DNA of 64,000 nt, from assembly GCF_000378945.1 (NCBI RefSeq), contig NZ_KB900539.1, positions 737,241 through 801,240 on the forward strand, read 5' to 3'. This document shows, one piece after another, positions 43,547-52,356 of the stretch. The notes beneath the pieces were generated by a model. It was not told the origin of the DNA. It saw only the letters and a program-made list of their open reading frames with translations, and made no database searches. The position numbers and the translations under genes are program-made. Origin of the DNA: Methyloversatilis universalis EHg5 (GTDB lineage Bacteria; Pseudomonadota; Gammaproteobacteria; Burkholderiales; Rhodocyclaceae). The number at the start of each line of letters is the position of its first letter. The first letter of the stretch is position 1.

Positions 43547-45156
43547 GCGAAGGCCCGGCTCCGCTGCTGTTCGCCGGCCGAGAAGCCCGGCTGGCCGCAC
43601 TCGATGCGCTGCCGCGCACGCTGTGGCTGGGCAGCCTCACCCACGCGCACGGTGCGCTCGAACCGCGGATGGCGGCGCTGGTTGCGCTGCGTGCAGGGCT
43701 GGTCAGCGGCCGCGTGCCGGCCGACCGCGACTGGGCCTGGCCCGGTCCGGCACTGGCCCGCCGGCTGTGCGACTCGCTGGCCGAGCTTGATCTGGCCGCT
43801 TACTGCACCGGCCGCGAAGGGCTGTCGGACACCGTGGTGCAGAGCCTGCTGTTCCATCTCGATCTGGTGCCCGACTACCGCGACCGCGGTGCCAGCGAAG
43901 CCGGCGCGCTGCAGCGCGCGATCGAGGCCTTCGGCTCGGACTGGCGGGAGCGTCGCGGCCAGATGGACCAGCTGATCGAGGTGTTCGGCAAGTTGCCGGA
44001 CGACAGCAAGGACGCGCGTTGGGACGTGCTGGCCGGCGTGCTGAAGTCGGAAGGCTGGCAGACCGTGCTGCGCATCCGCCGGCTGCTGGAAAGACTGGCC
44101 GATCTGGCCGCCTGCATACGCCGTCTCGGGCGCGCCCGGCTGTCCGATGAAACCGATGAAGCCAGCCGCACGCCGGTGACCGTCATGCAGTCGGCGGTGG
44201 CCCGGCGCAGCGAGGCGCGCACCGTGCGCGTGCCCGACATGCCGGGCGAGACGCGCGGCGTGCATCGCGCCGACCGCATCGCGCGCATGCTGCCGGCCGA
44301 GGCGGTGCTGCTCGGCCACCCGACGCTGCGTCTGGTGTGGCATGCGCGGCGCGCCGAACGCACGCTGCTCTGCTACGAGGACGACGACCGCACGCGCGAA
44401 GTGCGTCATGTCGACGCGCCGGTGCTGCAGCCGCGGCCCGATCCGCAGCAGGACCGCCGGCTCGAGATGGGCCCGCTGCTGGTGTGCGTGGACACCTCGG
44501 CGTCGATGCAGGGCGGCGCCGGCGAAGTGGCCAAGGCGGTGGTGCTGGAGGCGGTGCGCACCGCCCACGCTCAGGGCCGCGCCTGCCACGTGTTTGCCTT
44601 CGGCGGCGCCGGCGAGGTGGTGGACATGGAGATTGCGGTCGATGCCGAAGGCATAGCCCGGCTGGCGCGCTTTCTCGGCCAGGGCTTTGGCGGCGGTACC
44701 GACATCTGCGGGCCGCTGGAATACGCGCTGGCCCGGCTGGAACAGGCCGCGTGGCGCATGGCCGACCTGCTGGTCGCCTCCGATGGCGACTTCGGCGCCA
44801 CGCCCGAGGTGGTGGCGCGGCTCGATGCCGCCAAGCGCGATCTCGGCCTGCGCGTGCAGGGCGTGCTGATCGGTGACCGCGAAACCATCGGCTTTCTCGA
44901 AGTGGCCGACCACATCCACCCGGTGCGCGACTGGCGCCGCTACGGCACCGAAGGGCGCGGCGCCGAACCGCCCATCCACACCCACCGGCTCACCGCGCTG
45001 TATTTTCCGGGCGCGCTGCGCACCAGCGAAAACCGCGACGCCACGGTCAGCGGCGAAGTTGCCTCGGCCGCGGTGCGGGCCGGCCTGCGCCGCGGCCAGC
45101 GGCTGCCGGATCACCTGCTGCCGCCCCATTCTTCGACCGACGACTCCGACGCATGA
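43543..45156 (+). CDS. von Willebrand factor A domain protein, ViaA-like
   Basis: A 537-residue cytoplasmic protein. The N-terminal half is helical; the C-terminal VWA domain has the metal-binding MIDAS motif DTSAS at residue 317, a following GGGTD loop and a SDGDFGATPEVV segment. It is the partner of the MoxR ATPase, like ViaA with RavA in enterobacteria, a pair linked to Fe-S enzyme maturation and respiratory complexes. GTG start overlapping the ATPase stop; its own stop overlaps the DUF364 start (ATGA). Confidence 0.88.
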   Translation: MSEGPAPLLFAGREARLAALDALPRTLWLGSLTHAHGALEPRMAALVALRAGLVSGRVPADRDWAWPGPALARRLCDSLAELDLAAYCTGREGLSDTVVQSLLFHLDLVPDYRDRGASEAGALQRAIEAFGSDWRERRGQMDQLIEVFGKLPDDSKDARWDVLAGVLKSEGWQTVLRIRRLLERLADLAACIRRLGRARLSDETDEASRTPVTVMQSAVARRSEARTVRVPDMPGETRGVHRADRIARMLPAEAVLLGHPTLRLVWHARRAERTLLCYEDDDRTREVRHVDAPVLQPRPDPQQDRRLEMGPLLVCVDTSASMQGGAGEVAKAVVLEAVRTAHAQGRACHVFAFGGAGEVVDMEIAVDAEGIARLARFLGQGFGGGTDICGPLEYALARLEQAAWRMADLLVASDGDFGATPEVVARLDAAKRDLGLRVQGVLIGDRETIGFLEVADHIHPVRDWRRYGTEGRGAEPPIHTHRLTALYFPGALRTSENRDATVSGEVASAAVRAGLRRGQRLPDHLLPPHSSTDDSDA

Positions 45157-46028
45157 GCTTCGCCACCGACTATCTCGCCCAGATCGAAACCCTGGCCGCA
45201 CGCATGCCGCTGCCGCGCGTGCGCGCGCTGCATCTGCCGCCCCCGCCGGCCGAAGAGCCCTGCCGCGACGGCGCCAGCGGTCACGCCCGCGGCGAGTTCT
45301 GCGCGCTGGAACTGGACGACGGCAGCATCGGCCTCTCTTACGTGCTGCTTGACGACACGCTGGAGCGGCTGCGCAAGGGCCCCGGTCTCGATGACCTGAA
45401 GGGCACGGACGCGCTGGCGCTGGCCCGCCGCTACGTGAGCGGGCAGGGCGTGGATCGCACGCTGGGCTTCGTCTGCGCCAACGCGATCACCCGCTGCCTG
45501 TTCGACCGCGCCGGCTACCGGCCGGAGGGCAGCAGTGATTCCATCGGCCAGATGGACCCGCAGCCGGGCGAGGCCATCGGCATGATCGGCCTGTTCGGTC
45601 CGCTGGTGGAGCGCATCGTCGCCGCCGGTGCTGACCTCACCGTGATCGAGCTGGACGAGCGCGCGGTCGGCGAACGCGAGGGCTGGCGGGTCACCACCGA
45701 CGCCAGCGCGCTGGAGCGCTGCGGCAAGGTGCTGTCCACCTGCACGCTGCTGCTGAACGACACGCTGGACCGCATGCTCGCTCACTGCCGCGCCGCCCGC
45801 TGGTTCGCCATGGTCGGCCCCAGCGCCGGCTGCCTGCCAGACGCGCTGTTCGCCCGCGGCGTCACGCTGCTCGGCGGCAGCTGGGTCGAGGATCGCGCCG
45901 CCTTCATCGACGGCCTCACGTCCGGCGACAAGGACAACCGGAAAGGGCGCAAGGCGACAAGCAAGTTCGCGCTGACCATGGAGGACTGGCCGGGTTTCGA
46001 GGCGTTGCTGGCGCGGGCGACCGGGTAA
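45153..46028 (+). CDS. DUF364 (putative heavy-metal chelation) family protein
   Basis: A 291-residue cytoplasmic protein with the DUF364 core: AIGMIGLFGPLVERIVAAGADLTVIELDE (Rossmann-like) and STCTLLLNDTLDRMLAHCRAARWFAMVGPSAGCLPDALFARGVTLLGGSWV, plus an N-terminal DUF4213-like region. The family is suspected to bind metal or metal-pterin ligands. Overlap with the VWA gene implies joint production, so a metal-cofactor substrate for the MoxR-VWA pair is an attractive guess. Confidence 0.78.
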   Translation: MSFATDYLAQIETLAARMPLPRVRALHLPPPPAEEPCRDGASGHARGEFCALELDDGSIGLSYVLLDDTLERLRKGPGLDDLKGTDALALARRYVSGQGVDRTLGFVCANAITRCLFDRAGYRPEGSSDSIGQMDPQPGEAIGMIGLFGPLVERIVAAGADLTVIELDERAVGEREGWRVTTDASALERCGKVLSTCTLLLNDTLDRMLAHCRAARWFAMVGPSAGCLPDALFARGVTLLGGSWVEDRAAFIDGLTSGDKDNRKGRKATSKFALTMEDWPGFEALLARATG

Positions 46029-46219
46029 TCCGGTCGTTCAAACGGATGATGGATTGATATCCCGCGCCCGGCATACTGACCGGCGTTCAAACCTCCGTTA
46101 CTGCCCGGGCGGCCCGTGGCGCGTGCCTCCCCTGTCTTCGCATGACCTGGGTTGCACCTGCCGCATGCCTGTCCGCAGGATCGCCCATGCCCTTCATATT
46201 CGGCTCATTCCACGCATGC

Positions 46220-46813
46220 ATGCGTTCATCCCTCGAACGGGGTAGGGCGCTTCTCATGGCTTCATTGGCGGTGTTCGTTGCCGGTTGCGTGAATGCGCCT
46301 CTTCCGTCGCCAGCCGGGGTGCCTGCCAGTGGGACGCCGACTGCAAGAGGGGCTTTCTCGCGCTTCGGTGATACCGAGGACATGGAGTGCAAGGTGCGCG
46401 CCGTGGCTGCGGCCTTCGTGGCCGAGGGCCGGCGCAGGGGCTGGTCGCTCGCGGAGTCGATCGACGCCGCAGACGCTGAACTGGCAAGGTTGTACGCGCA
46501 GGACCCCGTGCGCTACCAGGCGGCAGAAGGCGTACGCGCAACGCTGGCCCCAATCGCTTCGCGCGCCTACGGCTGGTCGCTGTTCGATCCGAAGACGGTG
46601 CTATTTGCCTACTTTCCGCTCTGCCAGGGCGAAAAAATGGCGACCTCCACCGAAGCCGAGATCGATGCTTTTCTGACAGAGGCGCTCGCCTGCCAGGGGC
46701 GTCATGCCGCGCCGCGGGCGATGGCCGCGATACGGCTGGAACTGACCGAAGCACAGGAACGTGCTCTGCGTGCATGCGTGTATCAGGCGGTCACTCCGCT
46801 GCTGACCGAGTAG
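46220..46813 (+). CDS. lipoprotein of unknown function
   Basis: About 197 residues with signal peptide and lipobox (LLMASLAVFVAGC). The mature part is mainly helical, with AVAAAFVAEGRRRGWSLAESIDAADAELARLY and three cysteines (MECKVR, PLCQGEK, ALACQGR). No family is recognised. In-frame starts also exist at 46142 and 46187; 46220 is chosen because it gives a compact signal peptide. The next gene follows after 4 bp. Confidence 0.6.
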   Translation: MRSSLERGRALLMASLAVFVAGCVNAPLPSPAGVPASGTPTARGAFSRFGDTEDMECKVRAVAAAFVAEGRRRGWSLAESIDAADAELARLYAQDPVRYQAAEGVRATLAPIASRAYGWSLFDPKTVLFAYFPLCQGEKMATSTEAEIDAFLTEALACQGRHAAPRAMAAIRLELTEAQERALRACVYQAVTPLLTE

Positions 46814-46817
46814 TGGA

Positions 46818-47333
46818 ATGGTGTTGCGCAGGCCAGTTCTCCGGGGATGTCTGTTGGCGCTGATTGCCAGCCTGGCGAGCGGAGTGCTCGGAACGGTGAG
46901 CGCTGTACCCAAGGTCGACGCGGTCAAGGTCGACAAGCTGGGCAGGCGGCTCTATCTGATGAGCGGCGGTGATATCGTCCGCTCATTTCCGGTGGCGCTG
47001 GGCGGCAATCCTGTCGGTCACAAGAGGCAGGAAGGTGATCGCCGCACACCGGAGGGCCGCTATCTCCTCGATGTCCGGAAGGCGGACAGCGCCTACTACC
47101 GCGCTCTGCATATTTCGTATCCGGACGCGCGGGATGTCGCCGATGCGCGCAGGCGCGGCGTGTCGCCCGGTGGCGCCGTCATGATTCACGGGCAGCGCAA
47201 CGGCTTTGGCTGGCTGGCACCGCTCGTGCAGCGTTTCGATTGGACTGACGGCTGTGTCGCACTGTCGAACGAGGATATGGAGGTCGTGTGGGCACTGGTC
47301 GAGCCGGGCACGCCAGTTGTGTTGCTGCCCTGA
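46818..47333 (+). CDS. L,D-transpeptidase (YkuD) family protein
   Basis: A 171-residue exported protein with the YkuD catalytic set: His in VMIHGQRNGFGW and Cys in DWTDGCVALSNEDMEVVW. The GDRRTPEGRYLLD stretch is also typical. These enzymes form 3-3 peptidoglycan cross-links or attach proteins in the periplasm. It starts 4 bp after the lipoprotein gene stop. Confidence 0.88.
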   Translation: MVLRRPVLRGCLLALIASLASGVLGTVSAVPKVDAVKVDKLGRRLYLMSGGDIVRSFPVALGGNPVGHKRQEGDRRTPEGRYLLDVRKADSAYYRALHISYPDARDVADARRRGVSPGGAVMIHGQRNGFGWLAPLVQRFDWTDGCVALSNEDMEVVWALVEPGTPVVLLP

Positions 47334-47437
47334 ACGCCTCGTTGACCGCCCGATGAGCGGGCAGGGCTGCTGCAGGCAGCCTGTCTGTCCCGGTAGAGTG
47401 ATCAGCTTTGCGCATCCTTACTGACTGGAGTCCCCGC

Positions 47438-47671
47438 ATGAGTGATCTGCCGCCGCTGCCTGTCATCGCACCCGGTCGCTACCGCCACTACAAGGGCGGT
47501 GAGTACGAAGTCGTCGGCGTCGTGCGGCACAGTGAAACGCTGGAGCCGATGGTGCTGTACCGGCCGCTGTACAACGATTCCGGGCTGTGGGTGCGGCCTT
47601 TCGACATGTTCGTCGGTCAGGTCGAGATCGGCGGGGTGGCGCTGCAGCGTTTCGCACCGGTCGCCGCTTGA
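47438..47671 (+). CDS. DUF1653 family protein
   Basis: A 77-residue protein with the DUF1653 signature: GRYRHYKGGEYEVVGVVRHSETLEPMVLYRPLYNDSGLWVRPFDMFVGQVEIGG. These small SH3-like proteins are widespread with no known role. The ATG at 47438 is preferred to an upstream TTG at 47408. No tight operon links are visible. Confidence 0.85.
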   Translation: MSDLPPLPVIAPGRYRHYKGGEYEVVGVVRHSETLEPMVLYRPLYNDSGLWVRPFDMFVGQVEIGGVALQRFAPVAA

Positions 47672-47693
47672 CCGTGGGCGCTGGCGCACAAGA

Positions 47694-48176
47694 ATGCCCA
47701 TGAGATTTCACCGCGCCGACGTGCGCATCGTCGAACAGCCTGAGGTCAGGGTGGCCGTGCTGGCACATCGCGGCGCTCCGGACACGCTGGACGACTCGAT
47801 CCGCCGCTTCATCGACTGGCGGCGCGCGCACCGGCTGCCGCCTTCGGTCAGCGCGACCTACAACCTGCTGTACGGTGACCCGCGCACGGTGGCGCCGGAA
47901 CATTTCCGGCTCGATCTGTGTGTTGCGGTCGATGCGCCCGTGACGGCCAACGCCCAGGGCGTGATTCCCGGCGGGCGCTGCGCGGTGCTGCGCCATGTCG
48001 GCAGCGACGACACGCTGGCTGAGGCGATCCGCTTCCTGCAGGCCGAATGGCTGCCGGCCAGCGGCGAAACGCTGCGTGACTTTCCGCCCTATCTGCAGCG
48101 GCTGTGCTTCTTTCCTGAAGTGCCGGCAAGCGAGGCGCAGAGCGATATCTTCCTGCCGCTGCGCGCGGCTGGCTGA
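47694..48176 (+). CDS. GyrI-like small-molecule-binding domain protein
   Basis: About 160 residues with the GyrI/AraC effector-binding fold: VRIVEQPEVRVAVLAHRGAPDTLDDSIRRFIDWRR, YNLLYGDPRTVAPEHFRLDLCVAVD, GGRCAVLRHVGSDDTLAEAIRFLQAEWLPASG and the final DIFLPLR. No DNA-binding domain is attached, so it is a stand-alone ligand binder or hydrolase. ATG at 47694 or 47700. Confidence 0.8.
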   Translation: MPMRFHRADVRIVEQPEVRVAVLAHRGAPDTLDDSIRRFIDWRRAHRLPPSVSATYNLLYGDPRTVAPEHFRLDLCVAVDAPVTANAQGVIPGGRCAVLRHVGSDDTLAEAIRFLQAEWLPASGETLRDFPPYLQRLCFFPEVPASEAQSDIFLPLRAAG

Positions 48177-48228
48177 ACGCCGGCACGAAAATGCCGTCAT
48201 GATACGGGCTTGTCCTCAGGAGCCCGTC

Positions 48229-48675
48229 ATGCAGATCGAAACCGCCACTCCGTCCGACATTCCCGCGCTGTGCGGGCTGCTGTCGGTGCTGTTTTCGCAG
48301 GAAGCCGAATTTTCGCCCGATACCTCCGCCCAGGCACGCGGGCTGGCGATGATCGTCGGTGACCCGCTGGTCGGTACGGTGCTGGCGGCATGGCAGGACG
48401 GTGAGGTGCTGGGCATGGTCAATCTGCTGTTCACGGTATCCACCGCGCTCGGCGAGCGCGTGCTGCTGCTGGAGGACATGGTGGTCGCGCCGTCCGCCCG
48501 CGGTGACGGCGTGGGCAGCGCGCTGCTGCAGGCGGCGATCGCGTTTGCGCGCGAGCAGGGCTGCCCGCGCATCACGCTGCTGACCGACACCGTCAATGTG
48601 GATGCCCAGCGCTTCTATGCGCGGCACGGTTTCGTCGCGTCGCCGATGAAGCCGATGCGCTGGCTGGCGATCTGA
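48229..48675 (+). CDS. GNAT-family N-acetyltransferase
   Basis: A 148-residue acetyltransferase. The acetyl-CoA-binding motif is EDMVVAPSARGDGVGSALLQAAIAFAREQGC, followed by LLTDTVNVDAQRFYARHGFV, the classical C-terminal GNAT pattern. The substrate is unknown. An AGGAG ribosome-binding site lies at the right distance from the ATG. Confidence 0.87.
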   Translation: MQIETATPSDIPALCGLLSVLFSQEAEFSPDTSAQARGLAMIVGDPLVGTVLAAWQDGEVLGMVNLLFTVSTALGERVLLLEDMVVAPSARGDGVGSALLQAAIAFAREQGCPRITLLTDTVNVDAQRFYARHGFVASPMKPMRWLAI

Positions 48676-48780
48676 TCCCGGCCCGGAGCGGATTACGGCG
48701 CGGACCATGCGCCGTCTCAACGAAGGCATCACATTCACGCTGCATGCTGGCCTCCATCGCACACCACGGAGGCCGCGCCG

Positions 48781-49485
48781 ATGAAACACCTGCTTGCCGC
48801 AAGCTGCGCGCTGCTGCTGTCCTGTGCCGTCCAGGCGGCGGAATACCGTTTTGATCCGCAGCTCAGCCATGTCGAGGTGGAGAGGGCGCACTATGCATAC
48901 AGCGCGGACGGCGGCGCCTTCGGCGGCCCGGCATGGACGCTGGTGAGCGATTACACCCGCCACGCGATCAGCGGTTCGCTGGTCGCGGACATCACGGTGT
49001 CCGACTACGACCCGGCCATCCGCCGCGCCTGGTTCGGTGCGCTGCAGATCGATGCCGGCAGTGCGCCGGTGCCTGAACTGCATCTGCCCTCTTTCCTGCC
49101 GATGGAAGGGCTCACCGCGAAACTCCTGCCGGAACCGGGCTTTCTCGATTACGACGGTTTCTACGGCCCGATGGACCCGATCGTCTGCGCCTGTGTCACC
49201 GGAGGCAATCCGTTCGCTCCGGTCACCCGTTTCTCCGGGCAGCTGGATGTCGAACAGGTGCTTCTGGTGGCGAGCGTGTACTACCCGGACGCCTCGTCGT
49301 GGTCGTGGCTCGTGCCCGATCCGGGCACGGCACCCGCATTGCCCGACTGGGCGATCACCGGTCGGGTCAGTCGCATCGTGATGGCCGGCAGCGTGTCCGC
49401 CGTGCCCGAACCGGACGATATCGCGCTGTGGGGTGCCGGCCTGCTCATCGCCGGCGTGGCTGCCCGCCGCCGTCTGCGGGCTTGA
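48781..49485 (+). CDS. PEP-CTERM protein of unknown function
   Basis: A 234-residue exported protein: signal peptide MKHLLAASCALLLSCAVQAA, a beta-rich body with repeated Asp/Pro segments, and a C-terminal sorting signal VPEPDDIALWGAGLLIAGVAARRRL. The acidic DD after VPEP is unusual but tolerated. No catalytic motif recognised. Third PEP-CTERM protein in the window. Confidence 0.8.
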   Translation: MKHLLAASCALLLSCAVQAAEYRFDPQLSHVEVERAHYAYSADGGAFGGPAWTLVSDYTRHAISGSLVADITVSDYDPAIRRAWFGALQIDAGSAPVPELHLPSFLPMEGLTAKLLPEPGFLDYDGFYGPMDPIVCACVTGGNPFAPVTRFSGQLDVEQVLLVASVYYPDASSWSWLVPDPGTAPALPDWAITGRVSRIVMAGSVSAVPEPDDIALWGAGLLIAGVAARRRLRA

Positions 49486-49666
49486 GCGTCCGGGCGCGCT
49501 GACCACCCGGGGTTGGGGGCGCGGCCCCTGTCCGGCGAGGCGGGGCAGGTTTCGCGGCAAAGCCGGTACCGCCCGCCTGGCCTGCTTTGCCTGACAAAAA
49601 GCGGTCTGCGCACCGAGTGCGCCCCGCGGCTTGATAGAATCCGGGCTGCTTCTTTCCCCTCAAGCC

Positions 49667-51040
49667 ATGAGTTCCCCGATTTCTGACCGCATGACTCCGG
49701 CCGAAAAGCGCGCCGGGGCTGCGCTCGCCGCCATTTTCGCCCTGCGCATGCTGGGGCTGTTCCTCGTGCTGCCGGTGTTTTCGGTGTTCGCGAAGACGCT
49801 GCCCGGCGGCGACAACATTTTCTGGGTAGGCCTGGCCTTCGGCATCTTCGGCCTGGCGCAGGCCTGCATGCAGATTCCGTTCGGCATGGCTTCCGACCGC
49901 TACGGCCGCAAGCCGGTCATCGTGTTCGGCCTGCTGCTGTACGCAGCCGGCAGCCTGATGGCGATGTGGGCGCCGGACATCGGATGGATGACCGCCGCCC
50001 GCACGCTGCAGGGCCTGGGCGCCATTTCTGCCGCGGTGAGCGCGCTGGCGGCCGATCTGGTGCGCGAGCAGCACCGTACCAAGGTGATGGCCATGATCGG
50101 CTCCACCATCGGCCTGGTGTTCGCCGCCTCGCTGGTCATCGCTCCGGCGCTGTATGCCGCCATCGGCATGGACGGCCTGTTCCTGGTGATCGCCGGGCTG
50201 GCGCTGCTGGCCATTCCGCTGCTGCTGAAGGTTGTGCCCGATCCGGTGGCGCCGCCGGTGGTGCAGCCGCCTCCGCCGCTGGGCCGCGTGCTGGCCGACG
50301 GCCAGCTGATGCGCCTCAATTTCGGCGTGTTCGCGGTGCATCTGGTGCAGATGGCCATGTTCCTGATGGTGCCGCGCCTGCTGGTCGAGCATGTCGGCAC
50401 GCCGGTGTCCGAACACTGGAAGATCTATCTGCCGGTGGTGCTGGCCAGCTTCGTGCTGATGGTGCCGGCCATCATCTGGACGGAAAAGCGTGCCCGTCAC
50501 CGCACGCTGCTGCTGGCCGCGATTGCCGCGATGGGGGCCTCCCAGCTGCTGTTCCTGCTGTCCGGCGACACGCTCATCACCATTGCCGGCGGCCTGTTCG
50601 TGTTCTTCACCGCCTTCAACCTGCTGGAAGCCAGCCTGCCGTCGCTGGTGTCGCGCATCGCGCCGCCGTCAGCCAAGGGCGCGGCGCTGGGGGCGTTCAA
50701 TACCGCGCAGGCGGTGGGCGCGGCGCTGGGCAGTTCGGTCGGCGGCGCGATTGCGCTGCGTTTCGACGCCGCCGGCGTGTTCATCTTCTGCACCGCGATT
50801 GCCGCCGTGTGGTGGCTGTGGGCGCGCACGATGAAATCGCCGCCGGTGGTGGCGCTGCGCGAGTACGCGATCGGCGATCATGTCGATCTCGACACGCTGC
50901 GCAGCCGGCTGGCCGTGCTGCCCGGCGTGCGCGAAGCGTCGATCGAGGCCGAACGGCGCATGGCCTACGTGAGGGTGAATCTCGAACACTGGGACGAGGA
51001 CGGCGTGCGCCGGCTGCTCGACGCACCGGCGGCATCCTGA
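49667..51040 (+). CDS. MFS transporter, YajR-like with C-terminal YAM domain
   Basis: A 457-residue protein with 12 membrane spans. The helix 2-3 loop motif GMASDRYGRKPVIVFG is the MFS signature A. After the last span comes a soluble ferredoxin-like domain (EYAIGDHVDLDTLRSRLAVLPGVREASIEAERRMAYVRVNLEHWDEDGVRRLL), the YAM domain known from YajR. The transported substrate is unknown. ATG at 49667; an upstream TTG at 49631 is less likely. Confidence 0.9.
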   Translation: MSSPISDRMTPAEKRAGAALAAIFALRMLGLFLVLPVFSVFAKTLPGGDNIFWVGLAFGIFGLAQACMQIPFGMASDRYGRKPVIVFGLLLYAAGSLMAMWAPDIGWMTAARTLQGLGAISAAVSALAADLVREQHRTKVMAMIGSTIGLVFAASLVIAPALYAAIGMDGLFLVIAGLALLAIPLLLKVVPDPVAPPVVQPPPPLGRVLADGQLMRLNFGVFAVHLVQMAMFLMVPRLLVEHVGTPVSEHWKIYLPVVLASFVLMVPAIIWTEKRARHRTLLLAAIAAMGASQLLFLLSGDTLITIAGGLFVFFTAFNLLEASLPSLVSRIAPPSAKGAALGAFNTAQAVGAALGSSVGGAIALRFDAAGVFIFCTAIAAVWWLWARTMKSPPVVALREYAIGDHVDLDTLRSRLAVLPGVREASIEAERRMAYVRVNLEHWDEDGVRRLLDAPAAS

Positions 51041-51138
51041 TCCGCTTCTATTCCGACGGCATGACCGGCGCGGAGTAAGATTCCGCCGGGCGCCGTCGCC
51101 GCTACAACCGCATTCAGACATTCCCGGGGGAGGGAAAC

Positions 51139-51681
51139 ATGGCTTCAGTCAACAAGGTCATCATCGTCGGCAACCTCGGTCGCGACCCGGAAACCCGCTA
51201 CGCACCGAATGGCGACGCCATCTGCAACATCACGGTGGCGACCACCGACAGCTGGAAGGACAAGCAGACCGGCGAGCGCAAGGAACAGACCGAGTGGCAC
51301 CGCGTCAGCTTCTACGGCCGGCTGGCCGAAATCGCCGGTCAGTACCTGCGCAAGGGTTCGCCGGTCTACGTCGAAGGTTCGCTGCGCACCCGCAAGTGGC
51401 AGGATAAGGAAGGCCAGGACCGTTACACCACCGAAATCCGCGCCGAACAGATGCAGATGCTGGGCAGCCGTCAGGGCGCCGGCGGTGAAGGCGGCGGCAG
51501 CGGTGGCGGATACGGCGGCGGTGGTGGTGGTTATGGTGGTGGCGACGATTTCGATCAGGCCCCGCCGCAGCGCCAGTCCGCCCCGCGTCAGGCGCCCAGC
51601 CGCCCGCAGAGCGCGCCGTCCGCACCGCCGGCATCGTCCGGCGGCGGTTTCGGCGGCATGGACGACGACATTCCGTTCTGA
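51139..51681 (+). CDS. ssb: single-stranded DNA-binding protein
   Basis: A 180-residue SSB: an N-terminal OB fold ([27 protein letters not shown] ... [37 protein letters not shown]), a Gly-rich then Gln/Pro/Ser-rich flexible linker, and the acidic tip MDDDIPF that recruits partner proteins. Its role is protection of single strands in replication, recombination and repair. Good GGGGGAGGG ribosome-binding site. Confidence 0.97.
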   Translation: MASVNKVIIVGNLGRDPETRYAPNGDAICNITVATTDSWKDKQTGERKEQTEWHRVSFYGRLAEIAGQYLRKGSPVYVEGSLRTRKWQDKEGQDRYTTEIRAEQMQMLGSRQGAGGEGGGSGGGYGGGGGGYGGGDDFDQAPPQRQSAPRQAPSRPQSAPSAPPASSGGGFGGMDDDIPF

Positions 51682-51729
51682 TTGGTCATGTCGGCGCCCT
51701 CACGCTGACACTCGACAGGAGATCCGGCC

Positions 51730-51951
51730 ATGCAACTTGCTACCGGCACCGTCATCAATGGCAAGATCGTGCTCGACGGCGTACCGCTTCCGGAGGGAAG
51801 CAAGGTCACGGTCATCACGCGGGGAGCAGGCGAGCGCTTCACTCTCACCGGCGCCGAGGAAAATGCACTGCTGGAATCGATCGCGGAGGTCGAGCGGGGC
51901 GACTGCGTTTCCCTTGGCGATCTGCTGTCTTCCCTGCCCGCCCAATCCTGA
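51730..51951 (+). CDS. putative antitoxin of a ParE-type pair
   Basis: A 73-residue protein. The N-terminal half (GTVINGKIVLDGVPLPEGSKVTVI) looks like a small AbrB-like or addiction-module beta fold, and the C-terminal half is acidic and helical (AEENALLESIAEVERGDCVSLGDLLSSLP), as in toxin-wrapping antitoxin tails. It lies 2 bp before a RelE/ParE-type toxin gene. Ribosome-binding site AGGAGAT. Confidence 0.75.
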   Translation: MQLATGTVINGKIVLDGVPLPEGSKVTVITRGAGERFTLTGAEENALLESIAEVERGDCVSLGDLLSSLPAQS

Positions 51952-51953
51952 GC

Positions 51954-52253
51954 ATGGCACTTACGGTGCGGATCTCGGCGCGCGCTGCGACCGAAATCCG
52001 GCGTGCCGCAGCGTGGTGGCAGGAGAATCGTTCCGCTGCATCGAGCGCCGTAGCCGCGGACTTTTCTGCAGCCATCGCTCTGCTGGTGGAGCAGCCAGGC
52101 ATCGGTGCCCGACATGAAGGTTCCCGCGTCCCGGATGTGCGAAGACTTTATCTCGGTCGCCTGGGCTATTTCATCTATTACCGCGCCGACGGCACCTGCC
52201 TCGATGTGCTCGCCTTCTGGCATGGCCGTCGCGAATCACCACCCCGGCTGTAA
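51954..52253 (+). CDS. RelE/ParE-superfamily toxin
   Basis: A 99-residue protein with the ParE pattern: VRISARAATEIRRAAAWWQENRSAASSAVAADFSAAIALLVEQPGIGARHEGSRVPDVRRLYLGRLGYFIYYRADGTCLDVLAFWHGRR. The final LGYFIYYRAD...VLAFWHGRR strands are typical. Members poison gyrase or cleave mRNA; which one cannot be told. The gene is complete and sits at the left edge of the inserted island. Confidence 0.83.
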   Translation: MALTVRISARAATEIRRAAAWWQENRSAASSAVAADFSAAIALLVEQPGIGARHEGSRVPDVRRLYLGRLGYFIYYRADGTCLDVLAFWHGRRESPPRL

Positions 52254-52262
52254 AGAATGCCG

Positions 52263-52286
52263 TCCGGCGTACCTGCCGGCCGGACC
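52263..52286. other. hairpin after the ParE-type toxin gene
   Basis: GTCCGGC (52263-52269) pairs with GCCGGAC (52280-52286) around a 10-nt loop. It ends 4 bp before the ATG of the truncated MocR copy. There is no T tract; it may end the toxin-antitoxin message. Confidence 0.45.
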
Positions 52287-52290
52287 GCGA

Positions 52291-52356
52291 TGACCCTCTA
52301 CGAAGACCTTGCCGACCACACCGCCCGGCAGATCGCCGAAGGCGTGCTGCGGCCAG
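52291..52356 (+). pseudogene. orphan 5' end of a MocR-type regulator gene (22 codons)
   Basis: These 66 bases encode MTLYEDLADHTARQIAEGVLRP, matching the first 22 codons of the intact MocR gene at 58909 with 6 base differences, half of them silent. Homology stops abruptly after codon 22; the frame then runs through unrelated sequence to 52583. It is the left scar of the island insertion, not a functional gene. Confidence 0.8.

Noticed and set aside
46054-46245. A 63-codon plus-strand frame after the DUF364 gene
   Set aside because: No ribosome-binding site, no hydrophobic or domain pattern, and it overlaps the likely start region of the lipoprotein gene.
51480-51560. A run of GGC/GGT repeats as a possible regulatory repeat
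   Set aside because: It is the coding sequence of the Gly-rich linker normal in SSB proteins.
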